A DNA stretch of 64,000 bases, from contig BSBM01000597.1 in assembly GCA_027924585.1 (NCBI GenBank), forward strand, positions 4,975,501 through 5,039,500, read 5' to 3'. Source of the DNA: Larix kaempferi. Lineage: Eukaryota; Streptophyta; Pinopsida; Pinales; Pinaceae. The first letter of the stretch is position 1. Every line of letters starts with the position of its first letter. The notes under the pieces were generated by a model. The model did not search any database and was not told the origin of the DNA. It worked only from the letters and a program-made list of their open reading frames with translations. A program made the translations under genes and the position numbers. Positions 10,547 through 22,029 of the stretch are shown here, in pieces.

Positions 10547-11471
10547 TGTTACAACGTAATTTTCCACCTTGTGAGCATCAGCATTCTTTGGCCTGCAGGA
10601 TCCATTTCACTGACTCAGATCCACTTTATATCCTTCAGACACTATTTTTCCCTATTTTTCCCTTGTACGCTAGCTGCATCATTATAGTGGGCGTACCTGC
10701 GAGTTGCATCACTATAGCCCACGGGTAGCATGTAAAATGGTAAAAATCACTAGTTTATTACTTTTTACTCCCAAAAAGCGGTCATTGGGTGACCTTTGAC
10801 CCTCCATCTGCCCAAGAAATTCCTTGATGTGTCCTTTCAATTACCTTTGAGAGGACTATATATTGAGCACATATGGCTTATGGACGGGAGGAGAAAGAAG
10901 AGCAAGAGAACTCTAGTGTATTTTTGCCCTATCTTGAGTCTACACTCATTGATCCTTGTAGTTGTGAACCCTTTATGTTCACCTTCCAAACTCCTATCAT
11001 AGTTTGAGTTTGCCATTCCATGGAGGATTGAAGTGGTGGAGGCACAAGTGGATTGACCTAGATCTTGGTTCAGATTGGTTGCCAGCAAGAGGTCATATCA
11101 CATTGTACTTCTTGTTGTTTATTAATAGAAATACTCATATTCTCGTCCATTAATGTTGTAAATGTTGTTTATACCACATTGGGTTGCGTTTACTTGTAAT
11201 ATCATGGGCCATTGCTATTGATGATGTTAATGCTGTTTATATATTATATGTACTTGTTGTATATTGGTTGTCAAGACTAATTTGCAGATTCAAGTGCATG
11301 GATTAAAAGCTCCAATGGGGATCTACATCAAACATTTGGATCAAGGTTGGTTATATTCTTCATGATCTTACAATTGTCATTTATATAGCATAGTATTGAG
11401 AATTGAGTTGATTTGTGGTAGTCAACTGTTTGTTGTGGTCTAGCCCAATCCATAGTGAGCTTTCTCCAACA
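10547..11471 (+). repeat. 3' LTR of gypsy A
   Basis: It starts TGTTACAACG after the polypurine tract and ends CTCCAACA. At that point copia B coding sequence (minus strand) begins abruptly, still in the RNase H region. A TATA-like ACTATATATTG lies at about 10855-10865. The 925-bp length is deduced from the TG...CA ends; the 5' LTR that would confirm it is outside the window. The expected TSD is CAGGT (11472-11476). Confidence 0.65.
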
Positions 11472-12641
11472 CAGGTCCACAATACTACCACCCCAATCGA
11501 ATTTGGCATATCCAAGTAACATCACTCCACCAATAGAAGCATATATGATTCCATAAGCAATAGTACCTCAAAGGTATCTAAGCACATGCTTGGCAGTAAC
11601 CCAATGTCTATGTCTTGGCTCAGACATGAATTGATTCAAGATACTCACTGCATAACATATTTCTGGTCTACTATGTATCAAATATATCAAGGAACCAATG
11701 AGATATCTATACATGGTAGGATCCAATAGATATGATTTGGAATCTGACTCATGTATCTTCTTTAGATTAGACACTATTGGAGTAGATATGGAATTACAAT
11801 CCATCATACCAAATCTTCGCAATACATCAATTGTGTAATTTCCTTGAGAAAGAAAGTTCCCATCTTTCCTTTGCTAAACTTCTAGACCAAGAAAATAGTG
11901 CATAAGACCTAAGTCTTTCATTTCGAACTCATAAGTGAGCTCCCTCTTGCACCGAACTATCTGTTTCTCCTCTCCAGTAAGGAACAAGTCATCAACATAG
12001 AGAACCAAGAACAATGGTTGGTTCTTCACAACCTTGAAGTACAGGTTGGGGTTAGCTTCACTTTTAGAGAAGCCTAAGCTCAGAAGATAGCTTTCAATCC
12101 TTGAATACCAATCCCTAAGGGCCCTCTTAATCCCATACAAGGATTTCTTAAGTTTGCAATCATGGGACTCCTTCCAATGAATTACAAACACCTCAAGTTT
12201 TTGTATGAAAATCTCTTCCTCAACCTCACCATTGAGGAAGGAAGTCTTCACATCCATCTAGTGAAGTTTCTTACCCAAAACTGTTCAGTAAGGGAAATTA
12301 TGGTTCGGATAGTAGTGTACCTGGACACATGATCAAATGTCTCATCATAGTCTATCCCTTCTTTCTGTGAGAAACCATGGGCCACAAATCTTGCTTTATA
12401 CTTTTCAATACTTCCATCAACTGCATACTTGATTTTATAAAGTCACTTGGAAGTTACTATTGGATTCCCTTCAGGTTTAGGAACCACTTCCCACACATCA
12501 TTCTTCATGATAGATTTGTATTCTTCTACCATGGCATCTTTCCATACTTGCTTCTTTAAGGATTCCTCATAGGTAGAGGGTTCTAAATCACTGGTGTGAC
12601 TCACCTGTGCTACATAACCTAAAAATATTTCAGGTCTCTTT
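11472..12641 (-). pseudogene. Copia B reverse transcriptase and start of RNase H
   Basis: Minus strand, one frame with few stops and no indel. KRPEIFLGYVAQVSH at the right end is the usual lead-in. QVWKDAMVEEY, GSIEKYKARFVAHGFSQ and DVKTSFLNGE follow, then the catalytic FLVLYVDDLFLTGE and DLGLMHYFLGLEV. TPIVSNLK, YRYLIGSLIYL, VTAKHVLRYL and LGYAKFDWGGSIVD complete the visible part, reaching the first Asp region of RNase H. Stops occur at about 11874 (after LGLEV) and 11568. The sequence ends abruptly at 11472, where the gypsy A LTR begins. Confidence 0.9.
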
Positions 12642-14958
12642 TGTTAGAATTGATTTAATAATGAGAGGGGGGGTGAATCAGTATTAGTGTAATTATCGGC
12701 AATTTTTACCTTCTTTAACAGATTAGCCTTAACTTAATCTTGATCTTTATTTATGCATCCAATATAAATAAAATCATTCATCCATATATGCACCAAGACA
12801 AAGAACACATAACACATAGGATTTTAACGTAGAAACCCAAACGGGAGAAAACCACAGAATTCTCTTTTGTAATGAAAATAATACATTCAAGGAAGCACCG
12901 ACTTCATGTGTTTACCATCACCAACTAGAGGGAGGCATTGAACCCCTGGTTTTACAGGAACCAGACTAAAGGAAGCACCAACTCCTTGTGTTTTCCAGCA
13001 CCAACTGGAAGGAGGCTACAACCCCCTTTCTCCTTGTCCCATCCTGCCGCCCAAATATCCAATATATGATTCTATCTTACTGAAAATTCCAACTTGCGCA
13101 CACTTTTGATCTTCTAAAATTAGTTTTGTTGTGCTCTAGCTTCGTATGCAGATGATTCATTGTCACTATGCTACATACATCACTTGATTTCTCATTCCAC
13201 TCAATTCTTCACATCTGTCAATGACTTACTTCATAAACTATGTGCTACTGATTATGCAGTCTACATCATGGTTCACTCTATTTTTTTGCTTATGCGCAAT
13301 TGCACTGACCAGCTAATACTGTGCTTCAATTAATATCTTGTTGTGCTAAGAAATATGCATCAGTATTAGATGGAATTGCGCACTTACTAATGTGTCCATT
13401 CTGTTTAAGTGCCATAGTCTTTTAGACAATCTGCGACATGTCGTGTATCAAATGATTCGTCCTTTTGGTTTAACACACTTGTCTCAGATCATCCTCATCA
13501 TGACATTCTTATAATATTCTGTTGTTGTTATGTCGTCATGCATCTAATGGAATTCTTCACTTTTCACACTTCACATTAACCTTCTTGCATCAGTGAAACT
13601 TCTACGCATCTTCTGATATATTTTGGTTTTGTCTATGCGCTTCTTCCTTACTTCATCTGTGACTATGTGTTCTATCAACAATACTATCATTCAATCTTCA
13701 CTTCTGTAATTCTTCCTTTCGATGTTTGCGCAATCATCACAGATCTACAACATCATTTTGTGCACCATTCGCTGCATCATTCTTATACATGTGCACACTC
13801 GGCTCCTCGCTAGATCATGATGTTCTATCCTCGAGCCCTTGATGCCCCAAAATATGTATCTTCCACTTGAAGCTCTTATGATCTCTCGATCAAGCTTACT
13901 TCAAATCTCCAACTTGCATATCTATTTATACATGTCCTACATGGATTGTATTTCCACAAGTTGGTTGTGGCATTCCTTTTTCCTTGCTGCACAGATTGTG
14001 CTTTTGCCACATGTCATCTGCACTGTTGATGTGTCATCCTTTGTGAGTCTTACGCATCCATGGTACACAACTTGGTGGGACTTATACTTCAGCAATGTAG
14101 TCTTGCACTCTCGATGAATCATTGCTCTACACAAACATGGTCCTTGAATTAATGGAATTTTTACCCTTGTTGTACCATTACTTGTGGGACTTGTGCACCT
14201 GATGTACTAATGCTTTGCGAAACATGCACACAATTGATCTTTGAATTGGTGGAACCTTGACCCTTGCGTTACCATCACTTGTGGGACTTGCGCACTTAAT
14301 GTGTCGTTGGTTGTGGAGTTTGCACATATATTGATTTCAACCTTTGGACCCTTCTTGGAATTTGTGCATGCTCCAATAACTAAAATCATCTTCTGATTGG
14401 TGAGACTTGTGCACTTTCTGGATTGTTCAACCATAATTTGTTCTTTGTTGCTTGCGCACTCTCAATATTTGACCATACAATGTTTTGGATTTCTTGTACA
14501 TTCTAGAATGCATGCACACATGTACCTTTGCTTGACCAACTCCATGACTAGTTGTGCACCTGTATCTTTTCACAACTAGTTCTCTGGCTACTACCTTGAG
14601 AGAGTATAACCTGCTGGACTTGACATCTGTACAGGTACTCCATGTAGTAGGATACATTACTTATGTACTTCTTCACACTGGATCTACATGATGTATCCTC
14701 CTTATGTACTTATTCATACTAGATCTTCATGATGTATCTTTGGACTCACATCTTCAAACTGGATGCAACTTCTAGATATGCTTCTTTAGACTCACATCCA
14801 TATCCTTCACCATCTTGCGCATATATTTATTCATAGTGGCTTCCATATACTTCTTTAGACTGTTGTAGGAATATTGTATCCACTTTGACATTAAAGAACT
14901 AAACCACTTGACATCCTATTTGACATGATTTGAAATCAATGACAACCAAAGTTCAACA
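12642..14958. mobile_element. 2.3-kb LTR-like element inserted in copia B
   Basis: It begins TGTTAGAATTG and ends AAGTTCAACA. It is flanked by TCTTT (12637-12641) and TATTT (14959-14963), a plausible 5-bp TSD with one later change. Copia B reads continuously if it is removed (SSRER on one side, KRPEIF on the other). I see no gag or pol domain, no internal LTR pair and no PBS, so it is either an unusually long solo LTR or a large non-coding derivative. A run of seven G lies 30 bp from the left end. It contains a local duplication of about 75 bp (12889-13020). Confidence 0.65.
12889..13020. repeat. Two-copy tandem duplication, about 75 bp
   Basis: GGAAGCACCGACTTCATGTG and GGAAGCACCAACTCCTTGTG each start a unit that runs through CACCAACT and GGGAGGC/GGAGGC. 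The copies are diverged at several positions. Confidence 0.75.
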
Positions 14959-15196
14959 TATTTCTCTCTCTGGATGAGCCTGGGGATGCTCCATGATTTT
15001 TTTCCTCTTGCAAAATGTCTTGATACCATGCAAATATCCTCTTAGTAGGAGGTTCATCAAGAGATATTCCTATCATATCTTTTGGTTGTTCAAGATCAAA
15101 CGAATCTACGGACTCATCTAGATTCTCCCTCTCACCATATGGAAGAGGAGAATAAAAGACTGGATCCTTCTTCATAGGAGTATCATGCTCCTCCAT
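14959..15196 (-). pseudogene. Copia B linker between integrase and RT
   Basis: An acidic, proline-containing stretch (MEEHDTPMKKDPVF, SFDLEQPKDM, DEPPTKR) ending in HGASPGSSRER. In copia polyproteins this variable linker joins integrase to RT. It runs into the inserted 2.3-kb element at its left end and continues at 12641. Confidence 0.7.
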
Positions 15197-15286
15197 ATCT
15201 GAATCACATTGAAGTTCTTTGAAGCGCTTGAATGAAACCTCTTCATGAAATGTTACATCTCTACTGACTTCAATGTTTCTTTGTCC

Positions 15287-16231
15287 TTAAACATAGATTC
15301 TGTAGGCTTTGGAGGAGTCACTATATCCAATAAATGTTCCTTTCTTTACGGATGGATCCATCTTTGTCCTCTTCTCTTTTGTTATGTGAATGTAATTAGG
15401 ATAACCGAAAATATTCAAGTGTCCAATATCTATTTTTTCACTAGTGAAAACCTCTTCATGAGTCTTTTCTCCCAAGATAGCATGAGGAATTTTGTCCGGT
15501 ATATAAAAAACAATGCTAGAGGCTTCTTCCCATAAGGATGTGGGCATATCTTGATCACACATCATGGATTTTACAACCTCACATATTGTTTTGTTCTTTC
15601 TTTCAACAACCCCAATTTGTTGGGTGTTGTAGGGTATAGTCAATTGTCTTTTTATTTTTGTACCTCAACAAAATTCATTGAAGTCATGGGACTCAAACTC
15701 TCCTCCATTATCATATCTCAAAGCATGAATGTGCTTCCCAGTCTAATTCTCAACCAATGCTTTAAAATCTTGAAACTTGTTGAAAGTTTCACCCTTTGCT
15801 TTCAAAAAATAAACCCATGACTTGTGAGAGAAATCATCTATGAAAAGCACATAATACAAATATCCACTCAAGGAGGGTGTAGACATAGGACCACATAGAT
15901 CAGAATGAATCAAGTCAATTATCCCCTTGGATCTTTTGGTACTACTTGGAAAACTCTTAATTTTCTTGCCAAGAGTGCAACCTCTACAAACACTACCAAA
16001 ATAAAATTTAAACATGGGCATACCTTTCACCATCTTTTGTAATTCAGGTAGTGCTTTGAAATGGATAGGACCAATCCTTCTATGCCACAGCTCACAAGGA
16101 CTGACTGTGTCATGGATCATGGCTTGAATGAGTTTTACAGGAACTTTGTAGAGACCTCCCTCTCTAACTCCAATCATTGATTTAGAGTTCAAGTCTTCAT
16201 GCTTAGACCACATGAGTGCTTTGTTGTCCAT
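15287..16231 (-). pseudogene. Copia B integrase with GAG-pre-integrase domain
   Basis: The right part (16231 down to 15743) starts with MDNKALMW and contains ELWHRRIGPIHFKAL and VCRGCTLGK, the HHCC zinc-binding pre-integrase motif. IDLIHSDLCGPM (first catalytic Asp) and YYVLFIDDFSHKSWVYFLK follow. The left part (15643 down to 15287) begins with PYNTQQIGVVERKNKTI, the block holding the catalytic Glu. It continues with LWEEA, HLNIFGYPNYIHI and KKGTFIGYSDSSKAYRIY. A frame break near 15650-15745 separates the halves, in the region of the second catalytic Asp. Confidence 0.88.
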
Positions 16232-16324
16232 AAAGTTAACTCTAAATCATTTATCTTCTATAACCAAAATAGACAGGAGGTTCTTCTTCAATTCGGGGAC
16301 AAACATAATTTCAATATCCACATG

Positions 16325-16609
16325 CTATATATCTCCTGAATCCAACTGAAAAGAAGTGGATCCAATGCCTTGGATTGAATAGGTGGTATTATCTCCAAGC
16401 TCCAACTTACATGAAAATTTATTTTCCTTCATATCTGTGATAGTGCTCCTATATCTAGGCATGTGCTTGGATGTGCCACTATATACCAGCAATGTCTCAA
16501 CACTAGTGGCAATGGATCCAAAAAGGGTCAATACAAGATAGTACTCCTTCTTTGTCTCTTGATCATCAGATGAATTCTTTCTTGTAGGTTCATCTTCTGT
16601 AATAGTCAA
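16325..16609 (-). pseudogene. Copia B aspartic protease
   Basis: LLVYSGTSKHMPRYRS replaces the usual copia protease start (D-S-G-A-S-x-H-M), with the catalytic Asp changed to Tyr. LELGDNTTYSIQGIGS is the conserved downstream block. The missing Asp means no activity even without the neighbouring stops. Confidence 0.8.
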
Positions 16610-16629
16610 AGCATGAAACCTACCCTTGA

Positions 16630-16973
16630 ACTTTCCTCTTTAATTTGCACTGCATTCTCTTGCATAATGACCCTTCTTATTGAAATTCAAACATTTAGCT
16701 TTAGGATTATCAAATTTCTTGAAATAATTCTCCTTTTGATGATAGAATTTATTGTGATATTTCTTACCTCTTTTCATCTGTGTCGCAAGAGTTAGGTTCT
16801 CTTCTTTGGAGGCAGTGTAGTTGCTTGGATTCTCCCTTATTCTTGTAGGAAATCATGCCACAGTATCTCAAAGTTAGGTTTCACTTATCGACCATTTACT
16901 ACAGCCAAGAATGTCTCATATGAATATGGAAGACCATCGGTGGTGGTTTGAATGAGATCATCATCATCGACCA
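16630..16973 (-). pseudogene. gag: Copia B gag C-terminal part with damaged zinc knuckle
   Basis: VDDDDLIQTTTDGLPYSYETF continues the gag domain (about 16973 down to 16910). Further on, KAKCLNFNKKGHYARECSAN is a copia zinc knuckle in which the second Cys has become Phe. A stop follows near 16640. The upstream half of gag is on the far side of the solo LTR at 16974-17939. Confidence 0.75.
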
Positions 16974-17939
16974 TGTTAACGCCTAAAAGTAGCACACATG
17001 CGACATTTTCCGCGATTCATCCAATAAGGCATCATCAACATAAAGAATGCATCTCACCATAGGCATCCTCAACATATCCAAAACACAACATGAGCCCATA
17101 AATGCCGAAAACAAGTCAAAAGAAATGTTAGTGCGTGTAATACACTGTTGACCTGTGCTATAGCATAGGTTAACTGAATAATTCCCGCGCTACACCCACG
17201 CGACTTTTCCTTCGATAGCCACACTACTGTCAAAAAGACAGGACCACTAACTCCCAGAGGCACATTAAAAGCTCAATCCTCTCCAAGGATCTGAATTCGA
17301 CTCCTCACACACTTGGTGGAATTAATAAACCCCCCTTGTGTACCTTGGAACTATTTCATGGGAGAGGTGAGTTCACATTTTGATCTAAATGTTTGTTGGT
17401 GACTTCTTGGCCTATAAAAGGAAGCCATTGGCATGCATTTTGTAGAGAGAAATCATAGCAAGGTTATGCTGTTGGATTTGAGTTGAACCTTCCTCATATC
17501 CCACCACTTCCTATCATTGTGTGCATTCCCAAGCTCCCTTTCCACCTTCCTTCAAGGGGAAATTGTTTCTCTCCATTGTTCTACCATCTACTTAGCATTT
17601 AGTTTGGACAAGAAAGGCCTCCCTAAGGGAGATTGTTGGCTTCCCTTGAATCCCACACCTTCTAGGTGTTGTACAACTATACCATTGGGAAATACAAGAG
17701 TGGTTTAGCATATTTATGATTGTTATTGGAGTTTTCATTCTCCCCCTGTCTCTTTCATTTTGTTTTTATCTATATTTATTTGTTTGAATGTGAATTACAC
17801 TAACAATCTATTGCATGATTACTGGAGGAATACCAACCACACCAAAAATGGGCTCCAAGGACTGAGGCCTTGCTGCAACCTACAAGGCTTAGCCCCTTAC
17901 CAAGTGGAAGAGTGCACTTGTGCAATTTTTTCCACAACA
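16974..17939 (+). mobile_element. Solo LTR in copia B gag, TSD GACCA
   Basis: 966 bp, TGTTAACGCC...TCCACAACA, flanked by GACCA at 16969-16973 and 17940-17944. Excision joins gag exactly (SQVRYQIMSI on one side, VDDDDLIQT on the other). A good TATA box (CCTATAAAAGG, about 17411-17421) suggests plus orientation. It has no coding content and no paired LTR. Confidence 0.85.
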
Positions 17940-18366
17940 GACCATCACTACAATGCTCATGATTTGATATCTTACTTGAGATATCTTTGTGAAGAAGGAA
18001 GGAAGCCATAGCTTTTTTCTTTTCCATCTTCATATTTCAAAGCTTGTTATTCAATTCTCTCTTTTGACTGGGCGCCTTCTTCTCATAAATATTTGTCAAA
18101 GTGTTGAAGCATTGCTTTGCAGTCTTTAATGGTGTGATCGCATGGATCAATTTTTCTTTCACAGAATCATAAATGATTCTCTTTGCTTTGGATTGATTCT
18201 TCTTGAAGGTAATGCACCCTGCATTAGAAGTAGTCTCTTCAATAACACTAGATACATATCCATCCAAATCATGTTATTCTGGGATATTTAGGATCCTGTC
18301 CTTCCAAGTATTGAAGTTCGAAGTTCCTTCAAGACAGTCTTTAGGCCTTACTGAGATTGAATCCAT
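17940..18366 (-). pseudogene. gag: Copia B gag N-terminal part
   Basis: An ATG at 18366 begins MDSISVRPKDCLEG, followed by FNTWKDRIL. After a stop, LDGYVSSVIEETT, KNQSKAKRIIYDSV and ITPLKTAKQCFNTLTNIYEKK are typical of the copia gag (UBN2-like) domain. A frameshift near 18040 leads into MASF and then SQVRYQIMS. The start lies about 80 bp downstream of the PBS, as expected. Confidence 0.8.
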
Positions 18367-18443
18367 AATTCTTCAAGTACTGTGTACACTCAGGATCTAC
18401 ATAGGCTCAAGCTTAATTATTGAACTTATCCCTTTCACGCCCT

Positions 18444-18457
18444 GAGCTCTGATACCA
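18444..18457 (-). promoter_or_regulatory. Primer binding site of copia B
   Basis: Minus strand TGGTATCAGAGCTC, complementary to the initiator tRNA-Met 3' end. It lies directly next to the LTR end at 18458. Confidence 0.85.
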
Positions 18458-19725
18458 TGCTAATTTAGAAATGCAATAGTACTTGAGATCAAATAAAAAT
18501 GATACACATAAGCAATCACATTCGGCACATAAATTTACCCTAGGGAAACCCTCTATGGCTTGAGGGAGAAAACCCCAACAAAACCTTCCTTAGTATATTG
18601 ATAGATAGCAGAGAGTGTCTTTTACATCAAGCACCCTCAGTGCAATTACAGAGAAAGAGAAAGATAAAGAAGAGAGACTCAGAATAATATCCTACACAAA
18701 GATAAGTGCCTTGCCTTCAAGGGAGAAAAGTATCTGCTTCACATTGAATTCATCAATCATGTATAACATATTTATATATTCTTCCTATGCATTGGATTCT
18801 ATTTTTATCTTTAGACTTCATGATGAACTCGCCCTCCATTTGGATATGTCAATCTTGCATGGATAAGAGTGCCCCACTTCTCATGTAGTGCATTTACTCA
18901 CTAAACTAAGTCTTAGGATAAAATTGGCCCTTAACTGAAAGCTTTCCCACTTAGTTAGGTGGCTAACTTAAGTGTCACCATGCAAGTGTCATATTTTAGT
19001 TTAACATAAGTGTTTCATGAAACAAAACTTAGTTAACTAGATCTTCTTTTTCATCACTTAGTTAACTCTCTTAAGTTATTCTTTCTTATTAACATCATGG
19101 TAGTGATCAAGTCGAGTTCTCCTTTGATTTACTGAAGTTTAAAAATTCAAATTCTCTCTTAATTCATTCTTTTATGTGCAATTCAAATTCTCTCATATCT
19201 TATCACATATGATCTTTATCTCTTGTCTTATTTGCATGGTCCACATGTGCCAGCTTAATTATCATATCAAATATACTAAGGATATTTTCCTAATGATGTG
19301 ATCATATTGTCCTACTATTGTTCTAAGTGGTTATAGCTAAATTATTTCACTCTAGAGGTGTCCAGTCTCTAGAGGAGACTTAATAGCTCAACCATGGATA
19401 GTATTACATCACACACTATACATGCTTCGACATGCAAATCATCACCTCAACACATGAAGGACCACCTCAACACATGAGGATCTATCTTGACACACAAGAC
19501 CTTAGCCTAGACTAGCAAGACTGTACAACATCATCACTTTTACATACAAAGCAATTGACTCAACACATGAAGCTTAACCATTCTTGAGTCCAACTCAATA
19601 TTCTTCTCCAAGTTTCCTGAGTCAAACTCAAGATCCTATAAGGAACTACCTCGAGAAACGAGGCTCAATATTGACACACAAGATAGACTTGGAGAATGAC
19701 TCATGATGTTGTAACTTTAACAACA
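18458..19725 (-). repeat. 5' LTR of copia B
   Basis: On the minus strand it runs from TGTTGTTAAAG (19725) to CTAAATTAGCA (18458), next to the PBS. A TATA-like run (ATATATAAATATG on the minus strand) is near 18775. It includes short repeats of CTCAACACATGA (about 19440-19600). The length, about 1268 bp, rests on the TG...CA ends, because the partner LTR is outside the window. Confidence 0.7.
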
Positions 19726-19868
19726 ATGTCAAAGTATGACCACATAATGTCCCAGTTAATTTCCTCTTCCTTCACCTTCTGTGGAATGCAAATTTTAACT
19801 GACCGTGGAAATTTGTTGAGAATCGCTAGGCTACGATTTGCACAAACAAAAGGAGAAATGAAATAGTA

Positions 19869-20740
19869 TTAAAAAATACTATGATTCCTAGCAATCCAAA
19901 CTTTCCAGGCTACTATAAGAGGCAGACTCCTAATTTCCTTAAAATCGGGGTTAATACACCATCTTTTAAGGCAATCTTGAATGGTTAACTCTACCCAAAA
20001 GCATCTTACATTGATTAAAAATTCAAGTTCCTTCCAAACCTGAGAAATAAACTTGCAATCAAAAATCAAGTGGTAATTTGATTCCACTTCATTTTCACAC
20101 AAGGCACATCTACTAGGTCCCTACTAGTTCCTTCTTTGCAAGATATCCCATTTCAATACTTTATTACACAAGATTAACTACATGAGGATTTTAGCCTTAG
20201 TTGGAAATTTGAATTTCTAGATTGTGCGCCACCAAAAGCCCATACAAATGAATCCTTCCTCTAATGAAGTCACACATGGCATTTTAATAGTTGATTAAAA
20301 AAAATACTTCCAACGAATATCCTCAACATCCCTGAAACCTAAGTAATTTGCACTCAACCAAACTTGCTTTGACAAAGAGGATTTCATTGGATCTGCAATT
20401 TGATTAAGGGTAAAAATTCCTTTAAATATGAGCTAAAAAAACACATGGAGAGGAAAAGAGTAAGCCAGGACACTCCCTACCTAGGAGTCCTCACCCACCT
20501 GAATATTGCGTCCATCCCCCACCTTCTAAGTTAAACAATTCCCAATCACATTAAATGATAAAACACCCACTTTCCAAATGATAGAGCCATTATGTATGGA
20601 TTTTGTGGGATTTCGGATCCATTCCCTGAGTGGAAACATACTTATATATTTATGAAAGACTATGTCTCTCCATATCCATGAACCTGTGATCAATAGCCAA
20701 ATGCTTTTTGCTACAAGGGCCATTCAGAATATAGAAGGAA
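19869..20740 (-). pseudogene. LINE 2 ORF2 C-terminal part (zf-RVT region)
   Basis: CENEVESNYHLIFDCKFISQVW is the tail of the zinc-binding zf-RVT domain found at the end of plant LINE ORF2. It is followed by PLIVAWKVWIARNHSIF. Further upstream, FHKYISMFPLREWIRNP (about 20526-20723) matches the segment between RT and zf-RVT. Heavily broken. Confidence 0.6.
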
Positions 20741-21099
20741 TTTTAATGCCACATCTGCCTTGATTTTTTGGAAAAAGCTAAGGCTTGCCATTTGATCCAA
20801 GTCATGCCCTTAAGATCTAAATTCCTTGACCAAAAAATATGAAATATAAGTTTCTTGATAGCATCTAAAACACCATGGGGTATCCAAGATAGGGTCATCC
20901 AATATACTAGAGTGGCCTTAAGAATAGATTTTGCTAATACCAGTCTCCCAGCCTTTCATAGCCACCGGTAGCTCTAATTAGCAATACCCTTCTCACATCT
21001 GTATAAAAACTAATTCCAATATTTCCTGACATATGAGACCAGTTTGAAAATAAAGTCTAGATACTTCATACCACTATAAAGATAAAAAATGGTTATAGT

Positions 21100-21901
21100 G
21101 GAATAACCTCTTGAATCTTATCATGTCATCTACCTCAATTTTTTCACCTACTGTAATAGATTTCTATTCATTCGCATTCATACCTATGGAAGAACAGAAA
21201 ATCTCTAGGATACTAGCAAGATTCTCCAAGTCTCTATGTGAGCCATCACAAAAAATTAAAATTTCATCTACAAAACGAGTGTGGATAAACCAACACCTTC
21301 CTCCAATAGTAATCCCTTTGAAACATTAATTCCTTTTTTTTGATATGATAGACTTGCTGAGCCCCTCTACCACGAAGATAAAGAGTAACGAGGAAAATGG
21401 ACATCCCGTTTTGATACCTCAACCATGTCAAAAGAAGTTGGATGCAACACCATTGACTAGTACTGAGAAATAGATTGAAGTGATACATGCCATTACCCAT
21501 TTAATGAACAACACACATAAACCCAACTGAGTCATCACCATCCTTAGGTACATCTAACTTACCCTATCATAATACTTTGATAGGTCCATATTAATTACCA
21601 TACACTTTATTTTTTTTGTTCTAATGGAATGTAACCCCTCCCCTACTATACCAACCACGTCATGAATATGCCTGCTAGGAAGAAAACCAAATTGTTCCTG
21701 TGAAATACTTGCAGAAAACAATGGCTTAATTATTCTAACGATAATTTTTGCCACTAACTTATAAATGATATTACTTAAGGAAATAGGCCTGAAGTCATCA
21801 AAGAATCTTGGATGATCATATTTTGGGTCCAGAGCAATAAAATTTGCATTGAAAGAAACTAAAATATTCCCGTTCTTTTTGGACTCCTCAATCACCTGCA
21901 A
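21100..21901 (-). pseudogene. LINE 2 reverse transcriptase
   Basis: FDDFRPISLSNIIYKLVAKI and ISQEQFGFLPSRHIHDVVGI are classic L1 RT motifs. VINMDLSKYYDRVS contains the first catalytic Asp region. Across a frameshift, the region near 21280 reads FVDEILIFCDG, corresponding to the FADD box with its last Asp changed to Glu. Confidence 0.8.
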
Positions 21902-22029
21902 AAGATCCTACCCCAAAACCTCATACATCCCAATATAGTATTCAAATGGGAACCCATCTGAGCCACGACTTTTGTCCTTATTGAATTTTTGAAGAACCTC
22001 CTTGATCTCTTTACTTGTGACTTCTTACA

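Larger units (their letters stand above)
1..11471 (+). mobile_element. Gypsy A: Tat-like Ty3/gypsy LTR retrotransposon, 5' end outside the window
   Basis: Order along the plus strand is gag, zinc knuckle, aspartic protease, long linker, RT, RNase H, integrase, second RNase H, antisense gene, non-coding region, polypurine tract and 3' LTR. From 1328 to 6751 all recognisable domains lie in one reading frame, so the ancestral pol was a single polyprotein; it now carries many stops. The second RNase H, the antisense gene and the long 3' region match what is known of the Tat/Ogre/Grande group, but the lineage assignment is inference. The right end lies inside the RNase H of copia B, so this element inserted there. 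A solo LTR (1878-2718) interrupts it. The 5' LTR and PBS lie left of base 1. Confidence 0.85.
11472..19725 (-). mobile_element. Copia B: Ty1/copia retrotransposon, 3' end outside the window
   Basis: On the minus strand, from right to left, it has a 5' LTR, PBS, gag, zinc knuckle, protease, integrase, and RT up to the start of RNase H, where gypsy A interrupts it. Two further insertions split it: a 966-bp solo LTR in gag and a 2317-bp LTR-like element between integrase and RT. Every domain carries stops. The rest of RNase H and the 3' LTR must lie left of gypsy A, outside the window. Confidence 0.88.

Noticed and set aside
11328-11525. Minus-strand LTR starting TGTTGGAGAAAG next to copia B
   Set aside because: The same bases are better read as the plus-strand end (CTCCAACA) of the gypsy A 3' LTR, because the polypurine tract and LTR start at 10547 agree.
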